Source: an uncultured Prevotella sp.
GTDB lineage: Bacteria > Bacteroidota > Bacteroidia > Bacteroidales > Bacteroidaceae
Direction of reading: 5' to 3'
Assembly: GCA_946999045.1 (NCBI GenBank)
Contig: CAMQBR010000003.1
Location: forward strand, 18,438-82,437
DNA length: 64,000 nt
Shown in pieces: positions 1 through 9,667 of this stretch. Within the stretch, counting starts at the first letter, position 1. The number at the start of each line of letters is the position of its first letter. Under the pieces are notes generated by a model. That model saw only the letters and a program-made list of their open reading frames with translations. It was not told the DNA's origin and did not search any database. Made by a program: the position numbers and the translations under genes.

Positions 1-92
1 AGCAGCCCGCCTTTATTTTTAGTTTCCACAGCTTTAGCCCACACTGTAATAAGCATGGTTTCGGGTACGCTTGTTAATTGTTTTGTTTCCAT
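1..92 (-). CDS. SAM-dependent methyltransferase-like protein, N-terminal fragment
   Basis: A leftward reading frame starts with ATG at 92 and runs off the left edge after about 30 codons. The visible peptide begins METKQLTSVPETMLITVWAK. This resembles the N-terminus of class I SAM-dependent methyltransferases of the leucine carboxyl methyltransferase / TcmP O-methyltransferase group as I remember it, where a 'PETMLIT.WAKA' stretch precedes the cofactor domain. No cofactor motif lies inside the window, so the family call rests on this stretch alone. It is separated from the next gene by two miniature elements. Confidence 0.5.
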   Translation of the reverse strand, partial: METKQLTSVPETMLITVWAKAVETKNKGGL

Positions 93-209
93 TATTTATT
101 GTTATTTGTAAGGTTATTTATAGTTTGGTATACAAAACTATAAAGAAGGTTTGTTATAAGCAATACCTACAAATGTGTATTATGATACCATAACAATGTT
201 TTGTATAGT

Positions 210-300
210 GCTGGTTTTATAAATTATCACTATATTTTGTGAGTAATTTTTATAAAATATGTTTTGCTATCTTTTGGATTCTTTTTATAGAAACAGCCTT
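210..300. mobile_element. MITE with GGTTCTATAAATTA-type ends, short form
   Basis: The left end reads GCTGGTTTTATAAATTA and the right end TTTTATAGAAACAGCCTT, which are inverted copies of one another with a few mismatches. The interior (TTTTGTGAGTAATTTTTATAAAATA) is AT-rich, carries no coding frame and resembles the other copies at 25591, 26001, 43245 and 60209. About 91 bp, so it is non-autonomous. Confidence 0.7.
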
Positions 301-318
301 AATTTATTTTTTTTATTT

Positions 319-515
319 AAGGGCGGTTCTATAAATTACCACCATAAAGTTTTTTATGTCAGTCTTTTTACGTTTTGTCATCTTGTAGACTCTTTTTGGT
401 TCAATTTGCTTGTTCGTTCAGTTGTATAGCTTGCTATACTCCTTCTCTCACAAACAAATTGACCTCAAAAAAATAGTCTCACAATCTGTCAAAGCTAATT
501 TATAGAACCGCCCTT
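319..515. mobile_element. MITE with GGTTCTATAAATTA ends, long form
   Basis: Near-perfect terminal inverted repeats (AAGGGCGGTTCTATAAATTA on the left, its complement on the right) bound a segment of about 197 bp without a coding frame. The element sits in TTAA-rich flanks, so TTAA or TA may be the target duplication. A copy in the opposite orientation, about 93% alike by eye, lies at 14764-14938. The two MITEs here fill most of the gap from 93 to 494, and the long one overlaps the 3' end of the tamB-like gene by about 20 bp, so the element supplies that gene's stop codon region. Confidence 0.8.
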
Positions 516-3500
516 AAAAGTTTTATCTATTTTCTTTTTCTTTAATGTGTTTTTTTTATTCATTCTTCTTTCAAACAAATCACGCAGGTTAGTAAAATCC
601 TTTTTAAGAATTAAGCCCACACCCTGTGTCGTTAAACTGTTGCGTGTAAAGTATCTGTCGTTGGTTTGGTTATATATTTTTATAGCCAAATTGCCATTGG
701 GATACAGTAAATATCTGATGTCAAAGTCGCCAATAAAATTGGTTGTGGCATTAGGATTGGCACGGTAACCAAACTGCCCATTGATGCGTAGCCGATTGTT
801 GAGCAGCTGACCACTCAAGATACCTTCATATTCGGCATTGTTAAAACCCTCGTTACCTGGTGAGATGTTAGCACCAAAATTCCAATTGGTATTGTCTATA
901 ACCGACTTGATGACATCATTGAGTTGCTGACTAAGCGTTCCACTCAAAATACTTTGCATAGCTAAGCTTGCCTGACTTTGTTGGGTGGGATTCTCTAAGG
1001 CTGCATATTTGTTTTCTTGTGTGTAGAAACGTCCTACAGCCAATAAGTACAAAACTTGCTGATTCATTTCTTCTTCGCTGTTAATCAAGCTATACACCAT
1101 TTGTTTGGCATCGTTACTAATGGTAGGCATGTCCAAACTAAAATCTACTTTCGGGGTATTAGGAGTGCCTGTTATATCCATTAAACAATTGACACGAATA
1201 TTGTTGTTGGTAAACGATTTGCCTATTCTCAGGTCGGACAAACTTACGCTGTTGACACTGTATGCGGCATTGAGATGAAGCGAAGCATTATATGGGTCTC
1301 CCCCAAAAGCGATAGTTCCACCAGACTTAAACTGAAAGCTTTTCTTTATGATGTTTTGTACCGTTAATCTGTAAATGCCATGGTCAACTACAAAGTTGCC
1401 ATACATATCGAAAGAACCCTTATTATAATAGGTTGCACGTAGCACTCCATTGCCATTAAGTGCGATGTAGTCGCCCGTATTGCTATCCATGATAACTTTG
1501 ATAGTGGCATTAGGTGTACAATTAACGAGAAAGTTTAACCGGATATCACTGGATATGTGAGGTAATATTTCATTAAGAGGAAGGTTCGTAGACGATGATA
1601 TGGAATCGGATGACAGCGAGTCTTTGTGTGATACCCATTTGATAAATTCGTTACTGTCAATGTTGGTTTGGTTAGAAATTTTATACACAAACTGTGAACC
1701 CTTTTGCGGTGTAGCATTTACATCTATGTTAAGTTCTCCACTTTTTCCGTTGATATGGCAAGTGCCAGTGAGAAATGCGGTTCCGTAAAACGTTTGGTTT
1801 GTAAACTGATGTGTGTCAAATGCTAATAAATTGTCTGTTTTGATATGGAGATTGTACTTAAAATGTTCAAAATTATTGTGAGACACTTCGCCCGAAATAC
1901 TACCTGTGTTGCCATTGCGGTCGTAGATAGTATTGTTGTTAAATATGATTTTGTTGGGTACAAGCGTAATGGTATCTTGGCGCAATGTATAGATAGTATG
2001 GGTTGGGATAATACCCAATGAGCCGTTAGCCACTACTTTGCCCGTAAGATTAAGTTGGCCCAAGTCGCCATACAGTCGTAAATTACCCTTGCTATGTACA
2101 TTGACATCTTGCATAAAACTACCACAAAAATCTTCTAAAAATTGCAAATTTGTATTGTGCGTTTGCAGAGAAATATCCATATCATTGTGTTGTGGGGATA
2201 TGTAACCATTGATAATGGTTTTCTGTGTTGTATCGCTTGCAACAGCTTGAATATCGATTTGCTTTCGATGTTCGTTCCAGTTAATATTAGCATCTAAGGT
2301 GCCCATGTTGCCTGATTGGAATGTAAAATGTTGTACCTTCACATTAGCATGAGCTTGTAATCTGCTAAAAATGTTGGAAAGACAGGCTCTGCCCGATAAT
2401 GAACCAGCAAATTCAACTGAATGGAAGTTGAGCAAATTAAGTGCATAGCTAACATTTATATTCTTTAAGTCAACAGACATTGAGTCGGATGTGTTTTTAT
2501 TGGCAAATCCGTTTACAATAATATGCTGATTGTTGTGATGTATAGAAAAATGGTCAACTAAAAGGTTGTTTTTACTATAAATAATGTCTGACGGTTCGAT
2601 GTGCCATATACTATCTTCTACAAGAATTTGAGAAGGATGCACAGTTATATGAGCAGCCACTTTACCTTGGGTGTTCTTAAAAAATTGAGTTTCGGTATTG
2701 AGTGTACCACACAGAGAAAGCTCTTGACTATTGCAGAACGAGAACTTTGTCATTAGATGGTCGTTTGCAGCAGCCGACTGTATGGCCCATGTCCATGCTT
2801 TTTGCTGTTGATCTTGCTGTTTGACTTTCGCATTGATGTACAAGGTGTCGTTTATTGTTTCTGCATGGGCCAGACAATTTTTGTAATGCTTGTTTTGATA
2901 TATAAAGTGAGGCGCATTGAGGTCAATATTTAGCAGTTGGTGTTCGCTGTTCATTATTCCCCTAATGATTACAGGAGCTTGTAATGTAATAGGAATATCA
3001 AAGAAAAAATTAGTCCAATCGGCTTTGTTTATTTCAGCGTATAGCTTCATATTAGTTTTAGTTGCTGTACGTTTTTCTATTGATATAAAGCTTTGTAATC
3101 CTGGAAGTTTCTCTACAATAATGTTTTGTAGATGTTGTAATAGTTCTTCATAATCGAAATGACCAACAATATGAGCTTTACCAAAATCACTGTTAAGTGA
3201 AATATAGTGCTCTTGTGGGGTGTTGTAACCTGTGCTTATCTCAATGTTTGACAATAAATATTGTGAGTTAGGCCCCATTAAGTGCAAGTTATGCAGATTT
3301 ATTTTTCCTATCACATCCTTAATATTACGTCCTGATAACTGTGTGTTAGCTTGAAAGCTAAGTATTTTGTGCTGCCACTTTTTAGGCACGTTAAATATGG
3401 ATAAGTGTATATTGTGTGCTTGTGCTTCCAGGTTAGCAGTGTATATGTACCCTGTTTTGGCAACGTTTCCGCTAAGTTGTAAGTTTCCCAGAGGGTCATT

Positions 3501-4883
3501 GATGGATGCATTACCTTGCAAGCGAGTAAGTTGTAATGTACGATTGATTTCGACCACACCTTTTAATTTTATTTGTTGATAAGTGTGCTTCTTATAATCT
3601 ATTTGTGGTAAAGTGCCAATAATTTGAAAAGTTGTGTTGGTATTTGGTTGTAGAAAACCTTGCAATTGAATATTTGCAGATAGTAATCCTAAATCATGAT
3701 TGTTTAATAATTTTGCAAAATCAAATGTGTGAGTTATGAGAGAACCTTGATAATGTTGTTGTTGTTTATTGACCTTGCATTGTATTTTGCCTAAATTAGA
3801 TGCTATTTGGAGTTGAGCTTTAAGGTTTTTTCCCTTTCCTTGAGCCTCTCCAGAAAGTTGCAAATACGTTATTTTCTGAAGGGGTAAATGTGTGTAATTA
3901 GCAGGAACATATTTTTTTAGAGCCTTTTGGTTAACAGATAGCTGCTGTATATGGCATACCCATTGAAGATGATGATGCCAGTTCTGTATGGAAGCATTGG
4001 CTTGCAACAATATGTCGTTGTTATCTTGCAAATGTAACTGAGACAATTGCAGCGAATGAAGTGACCCCTTAAATGCTGTACTAAAATAAAAAGGTGATGT
4101 ATATTTGCTTAGTTGAGGCAATAAGAAGGATAAGTCGGATGGGGTAATTTGAGACTTGGTTATTTTGCTTTGATAATAAAGTGAAGAAAATATAATTTGG
4201 TTCTGCTTACGTTGGAATGTTGCTGTAATTTGTGGAAGAGTGATTTTAGTGTGAGGAAGTGATAAACGAAATGCGTTTAATTTTCCCACATACTTTCCAA
4301 GTACGAATTTTGTAGAGAGTGCTTTAACGTAAAGTCCTGATTGCTCTTTGAACGAAAGTTTTTTAAGATTAATGTCCAGCGAATCTTTATCAATTTGATT
4401 AAATACAATATGCGAGCTGATATCTGTAAATGTTAAATGAGATAAAGATAACTTGTTGGTTTTTGGCTTGTTAAGAGCATTGTATGAAATAGAACCTCGT
4501 CGGATAATCAATGAGTTGATGCTGAAAGTATGAGTGTGATTGGGTGTGTCTTTAGTTGTTAGTGAATCAATGAGAAACTGGAAGTTAGTTTTTGACTTAT
4601 CATTGGCTTTGTATAAGTTAGCATATAATCCAAACAATTGTGCTGAGGATATGCTGATATCTCCCTGCAATAGAGAAATGACATTTAGGCTAATGGAAAG
4701 GCGAGAAGTTTTAAGCAGAGGTTTACCTTTTTGGTCGGCTATGTATAATCCATCAACTATTAGTCGGTTAAGAAATCCTAAGTCTATGCGTTGCACTTGC
4801 ACCTGAGTACCCAATTTTTTTGACAGCATATCCCCTACCTGCCCACCGATAAAGTTTTGTACCAATGGTATATGCAATAACAA
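495..4883 (-). CDS. tamB: TamB-like inner-membrane translocation/assembly protein
   Basis: A 1462-residue protein with the long beta-strand-rich AsmA/TamB architecture and a C-terminal TamB (DUF490) domain at about residues 1100-1430 (DFDIRYLLYPNG near the end). TamB bridges the periplasm and works with an Omp85 partner in outer-membrane protein or lipid transport (family knowledge). The start shown is TTG, but the frame continues upstream and encodes the expected membrane anchor, KKLRNILNITIWSIVGFYLT. The frame extends to a stop at 4962-4964 and contains no ATG, GTG or TTG in that extension: only CTG at 4950-4952 or ATT at 4953-4955 could start a full-length protein. A second tamB lies at 34277. 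It is transcribed away from nqrA. Confidence is high for the family and low for the start. Confidence 0.9.
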   Translation of the reverse strand: MLLHIPLVQNFIGGQVGDMLSKKLGTQVQVQRIDLGFLNRLIVDGLYIADQKGKPLLKTSRLSISLNVISLLQGDISISSAQLFGLYANLYKANDKSKTNFQFLIDSLTTKDTPNHTHTFSINSLIIRRGSISYNALNKPKTNKLSLSHLTFTDISSHIVFNQIDKDSLDINLKKLSFKEQSGLYVKALSTKFVLGKYVGKLNAFRLSLPHTKITLPQITATFQRKQNQIIFSSLYYQSKITKSQITPSDLSFLLPQLSKYTSPFYFSTAFKGSLHSLQLSQLHLQDNNDILLQANASIQNWHHHLQWVCHIQQLSVNQKALKKYVPANYTHLPLQKITYLQLSGEAQGKGKNLKAQLQIASNLGKIQCKVNKQQQHYQGSLITHTFDFAKLLNNHDLGLLSANIQLQGFLQPNTNTTFQIIGTLPQIDYKKHTYQQIKLKGVVEINRTLQLTRLQGNASINDPLGNLQLSGNVAKTGYIYTANLEAQAHNIHLSIFNVPKKWQHKILSFQANTQLSGRNIKDVIGKINLHNLHLMGPNSQYLLSNIEISTGYNTPQEHYISLNSDFGKAHIVGHFDYEELLQHLQNIIVEKLPGLQSFISIEKRTATKTNMKLYAEINKADWTNFFFDIPITLQAPVIIRGIMNSEHQLLNIDLNAPHFIYQNKHYKNCLAHAETINDTLYINAKVKQQDQQQKAWTWAIQSAAANDHLMTKFSFCNSQELSLCGTLNTETQFFKNTQGKVAAHITVHPSQILVEDSIWHIEPSDIIYSKNNLLVDHFSIHHNNQHIIVNGFANKNTSDSMSVDLKNINVSYALNLLNFHSVEFAGSLSGRACLSNIFSRLQAHANVKVQHFTFQSGNMGTLDANINWNEHRKQIDIQAVASDTTQKTIINGYISPQHNDMDISLQTHNTNLQFLEDFCGSFMQDVNVHSKGNLRLYGDLGQLNLTGKVVANGSLGIIPTHTIYTLRQDTITLVPNKIIFNNNTIYDRNGNTGSISGEVSHNNFEHFKYNLHIKTDNLLAFDTHQFTNQTFYGTAFLTGTCHINGKSGELNIDVNATPQKGSQFVYKISNQTNIDSNEFIKWVSHKDSLSSDSISSSTNLPLNEILPHISSDIRLNFLVNCTPNATIKVIMDSNTGDYIALNGNGVLRATYYNKGSFDMYGNFVVDHGIYRLTVQNIIKKSFQFKSGGTIAFGGDPYNASLHLNAAYSVNSVSLSDLRIGKSFTNNNIRVNCLMDITGTPNTPKVDFSLDMPTISNDAKQMVYSLINSEEEMNQQVLYLLAVGRFYTQENKYAALENPTQQSQASLAMQSILSGTLSQQLNDVIKSVIDNTNWNFGANISPGNEGFNNAEYEGILSGQLLNNRLRINGQFGYRANPNATTNFIGDFDIRYLLYPNGNLAIKIYNQTNDRYFTRNSLTTQGVGLILKKDFTNLRDLFERRMNKKNTLKKKKIDKTFKGGSIN

Positions 4884-5046
4884 AGCTATTGTAAGATAAA
4901 ATCCTACAATGCTCCATATCGTAATGTTTAGTATATTTCTTAACTTTTTCAGAATGCTTGTTTATTTACGACTACAAAAATACATCATTTTTTTCTCTAC
5001 AATAAATAAATGCTTCAATTTTCTTTTATTACTCAGTAAAAGTTAC

Positions 5047-5054
5047 TAATTTTG
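5047..5054 (+). promoter_or_regulatory. Candidate -7 box of the nqr operon
   Basis: TAATTTTG matches the Bacteroidetes -7 consensus TAnnTTTG, 70 bp upstream of nqrA. The -33 position 19 bp upstream reads TTTT instead of TTTG, so the match is partial. Confidence 0.45.
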
Positions 5055-5124
5055 CGATAATATTTAGTGTATAGACAAATGATAGCACCTTCTTTATTTT
5101 GAAAAAGTTTAATTTATATATTTT

Positions 5125-6489
5125 ATGGTAAATATAATTAAGTTGCGTAAGGGCTTAAACATTAATCTAAAGGGTAAAGCTAAACAGCAAAAAATGTCAT
5201 TGGGGTTGAGTACTGAGTATGCTTTGGTTCCAGATGATTTTGTTGGTGTTACCCCTCGTGTCGTTGTCCGTGAAGGAAACGAAGTGAAAGTTGGTGATGC
5301 CCTTTTCGTAGACAAGAATTTTCCAGAGGTAAAATATGCCTCACCTGTTAGTGGAAAAGTAAAAGCTATAGTACGAGGTAATAGGCGTAAGGTAATGGCA
5401 ATTGTTGTTGAAGCAAGTGCTCAACAAGAGTTTGTGGATTTTGGTAAGAAGGATATATGCACACTTTCTTCTTCTGAAGTGATAGATGCTTTGTTACAAG
5501 CTGGTATTTTTGGCTATATCAATCAGTTGCCATATGCTATTGCAACCAATCCTCAAACAATGCCAAAAGCTATCTTTGTATCTGCATTTAGAAATATGCC
5601 ATTGGCAGGAAAGTTTGAGTTTGAACTAAATGGCAATGAAGAGGCTTTTCAAACAGGATTAACAGCGTTATCTAAAATTGCAAAAACGTATTTGAGTATT
5701 CATGTAGGACAAAGTAGCGAGATTTTGCTTCAAGCTAAAAATGTTGAGGTAACTGCTTTTGATGGACCTTGCCCTTCGAGCAATGTTGGTGTGCAGATTA
5801 ACCACTTGAATCCTGTTAACAAAGGCGAAGTTGTTTGGACTGTAGAGCCAACGGCTGTTATCTTTATTGGTAGACTTTTTATGACGGGTAAAGTAAACTT
5901 AACTCGTACCATTGCTGTGGCAGGTAGCGAAGTTGCCAATCCACAGTATGTAGATGCTTTGGTGGGTACTCCGCTCAAAGATATATTGGCTCATCAAGTA
6001 GATGAAAAAGCTGCCGAAGCAGGTACACTACGTATCATCAATGGTAATCCTTTAACAGGTAAACATTGTCAGTTAAATGATTATTTAGGTGCACATACAT
6101 CAGAAGTTTGTGTGATACCAGAGGGTAATGATGCTGATGAGTTCTTAGGTTGGATATTACCTCGAACCAATCAGTATTCTGCTTCTCATAGCTATTTTTC
6201 ATGGCTTATGAGTAAGAATAAAGAGTACGATATAGATGCTCGTATTAAGGGAGGTGAACGTCATCTTATTATGAGTGGTGAGTATGATAAAGTATTGCCA
6301 ATGGATATTTATGGCGAATACCTTATCAAGGCAATGATAACTGGAGATATTGACAAACAAGAACAACTAGGTGTTTATGAAGTGGCTCCAGAAGATTTTG
6401 CTGTAGCTGAGTTTGTTGATTCTTCTAAATTAGAACTTCAGAATATAGTACGTAAAGGATTAGATATATTACGTAAAGAAAACGCATAA
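5125..6489 (+). CDS. nqrA: Na+-translocating NADH:quinone reductase subunit A
   Basis: A 454-residue protein, the usual NqrA length, starting with the family's typical 'IKLRKGLNINLKG' N-terminus. NqrA is the soluble, cytoplasm-facing subunit that docks on NqrB and takes part in quinone binding in the complex that couples NADH oxidation to Na+ export. It is the first gene of nqrABCDEF. The six genes run in the same direction with gaps of only 4-32 bp, so they form one transcription unit, and nqrB begins 4 bp after its stop. The ATG at 5125 gives the standard N-terminus. Confidence 0.97.
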   Translation: MVNIIKLRKGLNINLKGKAKQQKMSLGLSTEYALVPDDFVGVTPRVVVREGNEVKVGDALFVDKNFPEVKYASPVSGKVKAIVRGNRRKVMAIVVEASAQQEFVDFGKKDICTLSSSEVIDALLQAGIFGYINQLPYAIATNPQTMPKAIFVSAFRNMPLAGKFEFELNGNEEAFQTGLTALSKIAKTYLSIHVGQSSEILLQAKNVEVTAFDGPCPSSNVGVQINHLNPVNKGEVVWTVEPTAVIFIGRLFMTGKVNLTRTIAVAGSEVANPQYVDALVGTPLKDILAHQVDEKAAEAGTLRIINGNPLTGKHCQLNDYLGAHTSEVCVIPEGNDADEFLGWILPRTNQYSASHSYFSWLMSKNKEYDIDARIKGGERHLIMSGEYDKVLPMDIYGEYLIKAMITGDIDKQEQLGVYEVAPEDFAVAEFVDSSKLELQNIVRKGLDILRKENA

Positions 6490-6493
6490 GGAT

Positions 6494-7657
6494 ATGAGCT
6501 TAAAAAAATATTTAGATAAAATAAAACCTCACTTTGAAGAGAGTGGTAACCTTCATGCTTTTCGGAGTGTGTATGATGGTTTTGAGAGTTTCCTTTATGT
6601 TCCTAATACAACGGCTACGACAGGTTCACATATCCACGATTCGATTGATTCTAAGCGGATTATGAGTGTTGTAGTTATAGCTTTGATACCTGCTTTGTTG
6701 TTTGGAATGTATAATATAGGATACCAAAACTATTCAGTAGCAGGACAGTTGGAGAATGCTTCTTTCTGGGCAATGTTCTTTTATGGATTCTTAGCTCTCT
6801 TACCTAAGATTATTGTTTCTTATGTTGTAGGTTTGGGCATTGAGTTTGCTTGGGCACAATGGAAGAAAGAAGAAATCCAAGAAGGCTATTTGGTAACAGG
6901 TATGTTAATGCCTTTGATAGTACCTATTAGCTGTCCATTATGGATGTTGGCATTGTCAATAGCCTTTGCTGTCATCTTATGTAAAGAGATATTCGGTGGA
7001 ACAGGAATGAACATCTTCAATATAGCTTTGTCGGCTCGTGCTTTTTTGTTCTTCTCTTATCCAAGTAAAATGACAGGTGATACTATTTGGCTTTGTGATC
7101 ATACTATCTTTAGTTTAGGCAACAATCTTCCTGATGCCACAACTATGGCAACACCACTTGGCGAACTTTCACAACATGTAGACATACCTTATTCTATTAG
7201 TGATATGGTTATAGGATTGATTCCTGGTTCTGTTGGTGAAACAAGTGTTATCGCTATTGCTATTGGTGCACTTATTTTATTGTTTACCAAGATTGCTTCG
7301 TGGAAGACAATGTTGAGTGTATTTCTAGGTGGTGGTGTAATGGCAGCTATCTTCCACGCTTTGGGTATGACGCCTATTACATGGTACGAGCACATTGTTC
7401 TTGGTGGTTTCTGCTTCGGTGCAGTGTTTATGGCTACCGATCCTGTAACTTCTGCACGAACAGAAGCTGGTAAATATATTTATGGTGCTTTAATTGGTGT
7501 TATGGCTATGATTATCCGTGTAATGAACCATGGTTATCCAGAGGGTATGATGTTATCTATATTGCTTGCCAATATGGTTGCACCTTTAATTGACTATTGT
7601 GTGGTAGAACGCAATATCAATAAGAGAATGAAACGTTTAACTGCTCATAATAAATAA
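6494..7657 (+). CDS. nqrB: Na+-translocating NADH:quinone reductase subunit B
   Basis: A 387-residue polytopic membrane protein of the NqrB/RnfD family. NqrB carries a covalently bound FMN on a threonine and a riboflavin, and forms part of the sodium path. The likely flavinylation site is Thr220 in the stretch TTMATPLGEL, which corresponds to the S/T-x-A-T motif of the family, though the residues around it differ from the Vibrio consensus. About ten hydrophobic segments are visible, starting at residue 57. The gene lies 4 bp after nqrA and 4 bp before nqrC. Confidence 0.97.
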   Translation: MSLKKYLDKIKPHFEESGNLHAFRSVYDGFESFLYVPNTTATTGSHIHDSIDSKRIMSVVVIALIPALLFGMYNIGYQNYSVAGQLENASFWAMFFYGFLALLPKIIVSYVVGLGIEFAWAQWKKEEIQEGYLVTGMLMPLIVPISCPLWMLALSIAFAVILCKEIFGGTGMNIFNIALSARAFLFFSYPSKMTGDTIWLCDHTIFSLGNNLPDATTMATPLGELSQHVDIPYSISDMVIGLIPGSVGETSVIAIAIGALILLFTKIASWKTMLSVFLGGGVMAAIFHALGMTPITWYEHIVLGGFCFGAVFMATDPVTSARTEAGKYIYGALIGVMAMIIRVMNHGYPEGMMLSILLANMVAPLIDYCVVERNINKRMKRLTAHNK

Positions 7658-7661
7658 GACG

Positions 7662-8384
7662 ATGGCTGAAGGAAAGAAAAAAGGATTGAATACAAATTCA
7701 AATACTTATACTATTATATATTCAATCATTATCGTGGTTCTTGTTGCCTTCCTTTTGGCTTTTGTGTTTCAGGCTCTTAAACCTGCACAAGATGCTAATG
7801 TAGCATTGGACAAGAAGAAGCAGATATTAAATTCATTGAATATCAGGAATTTGAATGATGATGATGCCGATAAAACCTACAAAGAGGTTGTTGTTGCTGA
7901 TGAAATCATTGATGCACAAGGTAAAGTGTTAGATAAAGGAACTGAAGAGGGTGATAAAAACGGATTTACACTTAATTCTGCTGACTTTAAGAATGGTAAG
8001 TTAGCCTTGTTTGTATGTAAGGTGAATGGTGAAACCAAATATGTTATACCTGTTTACGGTAAAGGCTTGTGGGGAGCTATCAATGGCTATATAGCTATCA
8101 ATGCTGACAAGGCTACTGTTTTTGGAGCTTATTTCAATCACGAAAGTGAAACTGCTGGTTTGGGTGCTGAGATTAAAGACAATCAAGCTTGGCAAGAAAA
8201 GTTTCATGGTAAGAAATTGTTTGAACAAGATCCTAACCAAATTGTACTCTCTGTAAATAAGAAAATTACGAATCCTGAAACTCAAGTTGATGCTGTTACA
8301 GGTGCTACTTTAACATCAAATGGTGTAACAGAGATGTTACATACTTGTTTAAGTGCATATATAAAATTCCTTAAAGAAAAATAA
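7662..8384 (+). CDS. nqrC: Na+-translocating NADH:quinone reductase subunit C
   Basis: A 240-residue protein with one N-terminal membrane anchor (about residues 17-37) and a periplasmic FMN-binding domain. The flavinylation motif TGATLTS is near the C-terminus, with Thr216 as the probable covalent FMN attachment site, the equivalent of Thr225 in Vibrio. An FMN transferase (ApbE) would be needed to load it; none is in the window. It sits between nqrB and nqrD in the conserved operon order. Confidence 0.97.
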   Translation: MAEGKKKGLNTNSNTYTIIYSIIIVVLVAFLLAFVFQALKPAQDANVALDKKKQILNSLNIRNLNDDDADKTYKEVVVADEIIDAQGKVLDKGTEEGDKNGFTLNSADFKNGKLALFVCKVNGETKYVIPVYGKGLWGAINGYIAINADKATVFGAYFNHESETAGLGAEIKDNQAWQEKFHGKKLFEQDPNQIVLSVNKKITNPETQVDAVTGATLTSNGVTEMLHTCLSAYIKFLKEK

Positions 8385-8393
8385 ATTATAGTT

Positions 8394-9020
8394 ATGGCAT
8401 TATTTTCAAAACAAAATAAAAAGGTTTTAACGAACCCACTCAATTCTGATAACCCCGTGTTGGTTCAGGTATTGGGAATTTGTTCGGCATTGGCTGTTAC
8501 CTCGCAATTAAAGCCAGCTATTGTTATGGGATTGGCAGTAACCGTGATTACAGCTTTCTCTAATGTAATTATTTCTATTATTCGTAGCACAATCCCTATG
8601 CGTATACGTATTATCGTACAGTTGGTAGTTGTCGCAGCGTTGGTAACAGTAGTTAGTCAGATACTAAAGGCTTTTGCTTACGATGTAAGTATACAACTAT
8701 CGGTGTATGTGGCATTGATTATTACTAATTGTATCTTAATGGGACGTCTTGAAGCCTTCGCTATGACCAACAAGCCTTGGCCCTCGTTCTTAGATGGTAT
8801 TGGTAACGGTTTGGGTTATGCTATTATCTTGGTTATAGTAGGTGTAATTCGCGAATTATTGGGCAGAGGTTCTTTGCTGGGTTTTACTATTATTCCACAA
8901 TCATTCTATGATATGGGATATATGAATAATGGTATGATGACCATGCCTGCTATGGCGTTGATTCTGTTAGGTTGTGTTATCTGGTTTCACAGAGCATACA
9001 TCTATAAAGAAAAGAAGTAA
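8394..9020 (+). CDS. nqrD: Na+-translocating NADH:quinone reductase subunit D
   Basis: A 208-residue six-helix membrane protein of the NqrDE/RnfAE family. Cys30 (VLGICSALAV) and Cys113 (ITNCILMGR) stand at the positions of the two cysteines that, together with a matching pair in NqrE, bind the intramembrane iron centre in structures of the Vibrio enzyme. The helices are arranged as the inverted repeat typical of the family. It starts 9 bp after nqrC. Confidence 0.97.
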   Translation: MALFSKQNKKVLTNPLNSDNPVLVQVLGICSALAVTSQLKPAIVMGLAVTVITAFSNVIISIIRSTIPMRIRIIVQLVVVAALVTVVSQILKAFAYDVSIQLSVYVALIITNCILMGRLEAFAMTNKPWPSFLDGIGNGLGYAIILVIVGVIRELLGRGSLLGFTIIPQSFYDMGYMNNGMMTMPAMALILLGCVIWFHRAYIYKEKK

Positions 9021-9052
9021 GTTCAAGCTAAACAACTAAAATTAGAATTATT

Positions 9053-9661
9053 ATGGAACATATCATATCATTATTCTTTAGATCGATATTTGTCGATAAT
9101 ATGATTTTTGCATTCTTCTTGGGAATGTGTTCATTCTTGGCAGTATCGAAGAATGTTAAAACCTCGTTTGGCTTGGGTATTGCAGTAACATTTGTTCTTT
9201 TTGTTACTGTTCCTATTGATTACTTGTTGCAAACAAAGGTATTAGATCCTATGGATTTAAGCTATCTTAGTTTTATTCTCTTTATTGCAGTTATTGCAGG
9301 TATCACTCAGTTAGTAGAGATGTTGGTAGAAAAATATAGTCCTTCGCTCTATTCTTCGTTAGGTATCTTCTTGCCTCTTATTGCTGTAAATTGTGCTATC
9401 ATGGGAGGTTCAATGTTTATGCAACAGCGCATTAGCTTAGATCCTAACAACACGCAGTATATTGGCAATGTATACGATGCCATAGCTTATGCCATTGGTA
9501 GTGGTTTAGGTTGGACACTCTCCATTGTGTTGATGGGTGCTATTCGTGAGAAATTACAATATAGTGATGTGCCAAAACCACTGCAAGGTTTGGGTATTAC
9601 GTTTATAACAGTAGGACTTATGGCTATTGCCATGATGTGCTTCTCTGGCTTAAAAATATAA
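9053..9661 (+). CDS. nqrE: Na+-translocating NADH:quinone reductase subunit E
   Basis: A 202-residue six-helix membrane protein homologous to NqrD. Cys26 (LGMCSFLAV) and Cys114 (AVNCAIMGGS) complete the four-cysteine intramembrane iron site shared with NqrD. The 32-bp gap before it is the longest inside the operon, and nqrF starts 6 bp after its stop. Confidence 0.97.
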   Translation: MEHIISLFFRSIFVDNMIFAFFLGMCSFLAVSKNVKTSFGLGIAVTFVLFVTVPIDYLLQTKVLDPMDLSYLSFILFIAVIAGITQLVEMLVEKYSPSLYSSLGIFLPLIAVNCAIMGGSMFMQQRISLDPNNTQYIGNVYDAIAYAIGSGLGWTLSIVLMGAIREKLQYSDVPKPLQGLGITFITVGLMAIAMMCFSGLKI

Positions 9662-9667
9662 TTAATT

